Shown here in pieces: positions 59,000 through 64,000 of a DNA stretch of 64,000 nucleotides (position 1 is its first letter; every line of letters starts with the position of its first letter). The DNA lies in assembly GCF_964204865.1 (NCBI RefSeq), contig NC_135255.1:2914001-2978000 (forward strand). Direction: 5' to 3'. The DNA is from Styela clava (lineage: Eukaryota; Chordata; Ascidiacea; Stolidobranchia; Styelidae). Made by a program: the position numbers and the translations under genes. The notes beneath the pieces are model-generated. The model was not told the origin of the DNA and ran no database searches. It saw only the letters and a program-made list of their open reading frames with translations.

Positions 59000-59797
59000 A
59001 TAGTTTATAAAGCATGATCATTGTTTTTCTTTCCGGAGTAGACAAACCAAGGCATAGAGCGTTAATTTTCGTGTCGCCATGTCGAAAATCGTGTTGTTGC
59101 CAACAATTTTGCAACATTGACTTTGATTGCACCCACAATAATTTTCTCACGGGTTTGCATTTTCATTGTGGGCATTTAAAAACAGAAATATATACTATAC
59201 AAAAAATAATTTGAAACTGAACCTATGTTGGACGATACTCTATCGCCTGGAATATAAATTTGGGTTCGATAAATTTTTCAGCAAATTTTTTTTGAGGTTT
59301 ATTTACATTTGGTTTACAATATGCACATGAATAATAATATCATAGGTTATACAGTCGTTTATAAACTTTTTACCCAATGTGTTCGATACTAGTTTTGAAA
59401 CCAATTGTCGAATAGCTAAATATTTGCATCAATTTCACGTTTTGCTGAGGGTTTACAAAGTGAGAAAAAAATGAGACTTCTAATTTTATTAAACTTGTAA
59501 AAAGTATTTCCCTCCATGAGAGAAATGCGTTCTTTACAACGCTGCGGAAGAGATTTTTCATGTTTCGCTATTGCGTATTATGGCACAAATTAGTCATCCG
59601 TACGTAGAGGAATTGTTCTTCCGATTTGGACATATTTATATCACACCTTTGTGCCCAAAGAAGTTGTGAAGGGCTGGCGTTGTGTTTACAAGGTATTTCC
59701 GTGTAATACAAAATCATGGTTATTTTCAACAAATAAAATACAGAACAAAATCAATTATTTTAGGTAAACTGTTTCTAAGCAGAAAACTAAATTAAAA
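59000..59797. other. Upstream region of YHYH gene E
   Basis: No gene supported. It contains a strong acceptor-like sequence (CAATTATTTTAG, ending at 59762) 35 bases before the gene E start codon. Confidence 0.45.
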
Positions 59798-62700
59798 ATG
59801 AGATTTTGGAGAGTTTTAGGTTTGGTATTTTTTTTGAGTCTCTTGTCACGTGTTTATACGCTGACACAATCTGAGATAGATTACATCAACGAGATGGGAC
59901 TGATGACAATTACAGTGGACCCACAGAATACTGAAATCTTGATAATGCAAAGCAATGGAATGCCCAATTACGCAAGTAGTAAGTTGCCAATTAATTTTTT
60001 AAGAGATAATAATGGCTGATTACCAGTCGCTCTTACAGTCACAATAAGTTGACAATTGACATCAAATTACATCGGATATAATTCAGTCGTTAATTATAGC
60101 ATCTTGAAACGTTTCCATTTTTACTAAGATTAAAAAAGGAATCAACTATCAAACTTATTGGCCGCAATTGTACCATACATACTTGGCCTTAATAATATTT
60201 GCTCTATTGCTAAAAGTAAAACTTGAAAAACCTTTAGATGTCTCGATTATATTTATTGCTTTCAAATGCTAAGAACACTTGACTGCTCAGAATTATGACT
60301 AAGCTAAGTTCTCTTTTCCGTTTCATTTCAAATAACATATATAGCTAAGCGCCAATACAACAGCAAGTCATTTCAAACTGTATGCAACTACCTTGTTTTG
60401 TTATTGTCATAGATAAACTCGAGAACCATTTTTTTAGAGAAAGCTTTTTAAAATGGTTTTTTTTTTGTTTTATACCACAAATAGCATTATTTGCATGTGA
60501 AAAAACAGAAAATTTTAGTGCATTCGAATTTTAAAAATATTTTGTTTTTTGGTGCACTTCCAGATAAATATAATCAGAAGTTGAGTTATATGGGCCGAAT
60601 TCGAAGCGCGATGGTTATATTTTATATCAAGGCAATATCAATTAAACATCAGCCTGAATAGAAACGTATTTTCAGTTTTTCAAGGTCAGTTCGATAAACA
60701 AGAATACTATTATGAAATTCCGCGGACTCCTGAAGATTTAGATGGGGGTAGATGTACACCGATGGGAGCAATTGGACTTGCAATTAATGGAGTCGCTATA
60801 TTCAATGCATTTACAGGAGATTGTTGTGATGCAGGTGAGCTGTGTACAATAAAATAGTAGAACATTACAATACGAAAGAATTGGACGAAGGAAAAATAAA
60901 CTAATATTAAAAAGGTCGAAACTTTGGTTTATTTATTAGGACAATTGATTATTTAGCATTATTATTCGACGCGAAACAGACCAATGAATAGCTTTGTTAA
61001 ACTGTTGTTGTTGTTGTAGTTTTTGTCGAAGCTATTGCTTAATTAATTTTTTGCTGGGGTCATGACTAATTGATTACAAATTTTCTGTACTTCAGAATGA
61101 GAAAATTTGCTAGTAGGTCTTTTATTTTGTTTTTAAATTGTAGAACGGGATCCGACATTTCACCTCAATTTTGCTGGGTTGTTCTCAATTCAAGGGAAAG
61201 AATACATTTATATTTTATGCGTTACACATCTCCATATAACATTTAGCTCAACTATTTTAACACTTGGCTGGGATTTTGCTGACATTCGTATTCATATATT
61301 TTAGTTTTGGTCTTTTTTAATCGGAAGAATGATACAATATATACAACATGTTTGAAATCCAAATTAGCAGTCTTTATTGCGACGGCATATTTGCATGGAT
61401 TAAGTATTTGATATTATTGGTATATGACGGACACAAGGAATCAATGTAATTTCAACGCTTCATGATGTGCTCATTTTGTTCTGGAGTTTCTCTGGGCTAA
61501 ATTCTTGGACATATGTGTATATTGTTGTTATATCATATGTAATATTCTGTCATATTTGAGATGGTGCTCATGAGGCCAATGTTATGTTCGAACATCAAAC
61601 CCTTTGTCATCGACAAAATTCTGCTGTGCATTGCTCATTGGGCAGATAATATAACAAACTGTGTTCTTCTGAACTTTCGGAACTTATTCCCCCAAAAAAG
61701 TTTAGTCATACAGACAAAACTTTAATGCCTGAGATTTTTTTTTAAATTAGGTAGGACATACTGAAAAAACTTTTCTCCAAAAAAAAAAAAATATATGTTC
61801 TAACATCAACAGTTGAGCTAAAGCTAGTGCAGAGAATTCAAATATTTTATGCATACATCTTGATGTTGTCCTGACTTTTGTTGTCGAAAATTGACAAATC
61901 ATCTCACCGCAAGCATTGGTCCAACGTGTTTTATTGTGATGTCTTCAAATTGCAAACAAATGTAGTTCGAGTGACTACATTTTAGAAATTTAAAATTATC
62001 CAAATCTGATATTGGCCTTCACACAATTTATGATAATTTATTTCATATTTTGCTCTTCTACGACCATTTGAAAGTTCCGATTCTGTCTTATCGGGTTTGA
62101 AACTCCAAATCTCACCTGTTCAATACCTGGTTTTGTCAACGTTTGATCTAGACATACTTAATTTTCGATAGATAGACGTACGAGGCACAATCACTTGGCG
62201 ATCGCACCTATGACTTTTCAAGTACATATTGCTATGTCGCGTATAGGGTACTGAAGTTACTTTTTGTCAGTTATGATTATGTATCGTCTCAAGATAAAAA
62301 CTATATTAAATTATCTTTATTTTAGGACTTTTGGAAGATTTTGATGACTGTAATGGGCACCCTTCGCCTACCAACCAATATCACTATCATAAAAATCCGG
62401 TTTGCTTACATGATCTTATCTGTGGTGTTCCATCAAACATTTTAGGTAAGTCACCGCGTGAGGTTCTAAATTTATTTTTTTTACTTAGCGGATATAATCT
62501 CGAGTGGCCGTCTGTAACAGTATTCGACAATATGTTTAACGTGGTCTGTGTCGATGCTAGTTGTGTCGCAGGATAACCATATCCTAAAACATATTTAACA
62601 AACCCAGGCTGATCTCCTGATTACTATTTTCGGTTAAATTATTTTAGGTTTTGTGGACATGTTAGTATGTTTTTTATATTAGAATATAACATTTTAAGAG

Positions 62701-63271
62701 TCACGTACAACATGCTTCACTTATGCAAAGTGCTCAACTTGTATAACAAAAATAAATAAAATAACGCAAAGATGTATTCTGTATTAAAATTCACTGTTAC
62801 TTTTTCTCCTGTTGTCGAGGTGCACCACGGAATTTCGGAGTATTTAATTTTAATATCACAAGTTGCGGAGGACTGGCCCATAATTATCCCAAGAATATGA
62901 TTTCATCTGTGAGAAAAACGTTTCTGCCATTGTTTAAGGTGTCGCGCTTGATGGTTACCCCATATATGGTTCAAACGATGAAAACGGAAATCAGATTACT
63001 CCAGATGACTTAGATGCGTTTGGTGGAAAAATTGTAAACGGAGAGTATAGGTAAAAAAAATTGTACTGCTCACAGATTGAATGCATTTCGTACTATCTCT
63101 TCTTTATTAAATCACTCTACTGTAAATTAATATTCTTTATATTTCAGATATTACGTGACCAATGTCTTTCCGTACACATTTTTAAATTTTAGAGGAAATA
63201 TAATCGATCCAAATGTGCTAAAAAATGGTTGCAATACATGTGATAGTGTTCCTATTTCTCCCTGTACAGAA
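59798..63271 (+). CDS. YHYH-family secreted protein, gene E (at least five exons)
   Basis: Exons: 59798-59978, 60676-60834, 62326-62445, 62939-63050, 63148-63271, with GT-AG introns in the same phases as genes A and C (696 bases, 232 codons so far). Residues 1-21 are a signal peptide; the mature chain starts LTQSE. Motifs: TPMGAIGLAINGVAIFNAF, CCDAG, GHPSP, YHYH at 132-135, GVALDGYPIYG. In contrast to its paralogues, the NGIPDHDTG segment reads NGMPNYASS, so the His-Asp pair is lost. The last exon is uncertain: in phase 0 an acceptor at about 63783 (TTTTTAG|TCGTGA) would add one residue and a stop, with AATAAA near 63847; otherwise it lies beyond the window. Diverged from A and C by eye, so an older duplicate. 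Confidence 0.85.
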
Positions 63272-64000
63272 GTAAGTACATTGACTGGAGAGCCTACATT
63301 GATATATCTGGACATATTATTTTTAATAAATTGCCAAATTTCGACGCTACCGTTGCTAAATTAATGCCGTTATTGCTTCTTTTAACTGTTACAAAATTAG
63401 TCAGTATTTTAATAATAATTAAACGAATAGTTCGCGGATCGAATAGGTTTCTCTCATGCAGCCTTTGAGAACCTATGTCCTAGAGAAGGGGTGGCCAACC
63501 TGCTTTCGACTAAAATCTTCAAAATAACTCGCGCTTAGGTTATACATATAAACGAATGAGTACTGAATATATATGCAGAAAACTGCACACACGCATACAA
63601 AAAACCCATTGCTGCCAGTGGGCGCATTTTTAATGAAATCGCAACACAAATGTGTATCTTTTATGTTATATTTAATTTGCTAATTTTGTTATGTATATAA
63701 TTGTACCCGAAGTAAGTTTTCATCATTTATTTAATATTTATTCGAATCCTACTATTCAGATCTTATTTCTGCCTAATTTTTAGTCGTGAGTGTTGAAAAT
63801 TACTCAAATATGCTTGCCAAGTATCCATATCATCTAAACAACGAAAAATAAATGTTTTGTGCATGTTACATGACTGGTCAAACTTCAGTATCTAATTTAC
63901 AATTTTATTCAAGTCCGATTCCTCGCTCGCTTGATATTAGAAAAAAGTGGGCATTCTGATGCCACTTCTATTACCGTTGCGAATATAATTTATCACAGTA
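63272..64000. other. Downstream of gene E exon 5
   Basis: Intron or 3' region of gene E. A small hAT-like terminal motif (AGGGGTGGCCAACCTG) occurs at about 63487-63502. No other gene seen. Confidence 0.4.

Overview
This is a stretch of animal (invertebrate) nuclear DNA: AT-rich, with GT-AG introns inside secreted-protein genes, AATAAA signals, and dense LINE, Ty3/gypsy, hAT-like and MITE-like repeats. A tunicate or similar marine invertebrate fits, but nothing in the sequence fixes the species.

Layout. (1) 1-2685, minus: a non-LTR retrotransposon with an intact ORF1 and the start of ORF2 (PHD-type finger plus APE endonuclease), cut by the window edge. (2) 4271-5140, plus: an intronless gene for a VAMP-like R-SNARE in which the usual transmembrane anchor is replaced by eight cysteines at the C terminus. 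(3) 7966-21923: a cluster of secreted YHYH-family genes. Gene A (minus, six exons, 299 aa) and gene C (plus, seven exons, 297 aa) face away from each other. Between them lie an orphan copy of gene C exon 1 and an orphan copy of gene A exons 3 and 2, left by a tandem duplication (or unresolved haplotypes) in which each copy has lost a different internal block. A third paralogue, gene E, is at 59798-63271 (plus). (4) 24063-52805: a tandem array of a roughly 6.3-6.5 kb unit (one fragment, three near-complete copies, one truncated copy). Each unit is a mosaic of hAT-like termini, a decayed hAT transposase, a 113-bp minisatellite, a pyrimidine-rich minisatellite and a long inverted repeat. A young Mag-like Ty3/gypsy element (36832-41808, minus) sits in the second copy. 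A 203-bp MITE sits in copies 1-3, and copy 4 keeps the empty target site. (5) 53366-54720, minus: an SMP-30/gluconolactonase-like gene broken by several small frameshifts. (6) 54730-59797: mostly non-coding, with weak exon candidates and a 474-bp hAT-like MITE.

The YHYH paralogues share a signal peptide, the central motifs (NG-P, PMG-I-A-NGVAI, CCDAG, GHPSP-YHYH, GVA-DG-PIYG) and the same intron phases, but differ in their last exons: a Gly/Pro-rich region with a hydrophobic tail in A, and a basic Arg-rich tail with an RKKR site in C. The most novel items are the polycysteine R-SNARE, the YHYH cluster with swapped tails, and the nested macrosatellite that records the order of transposon insertions.
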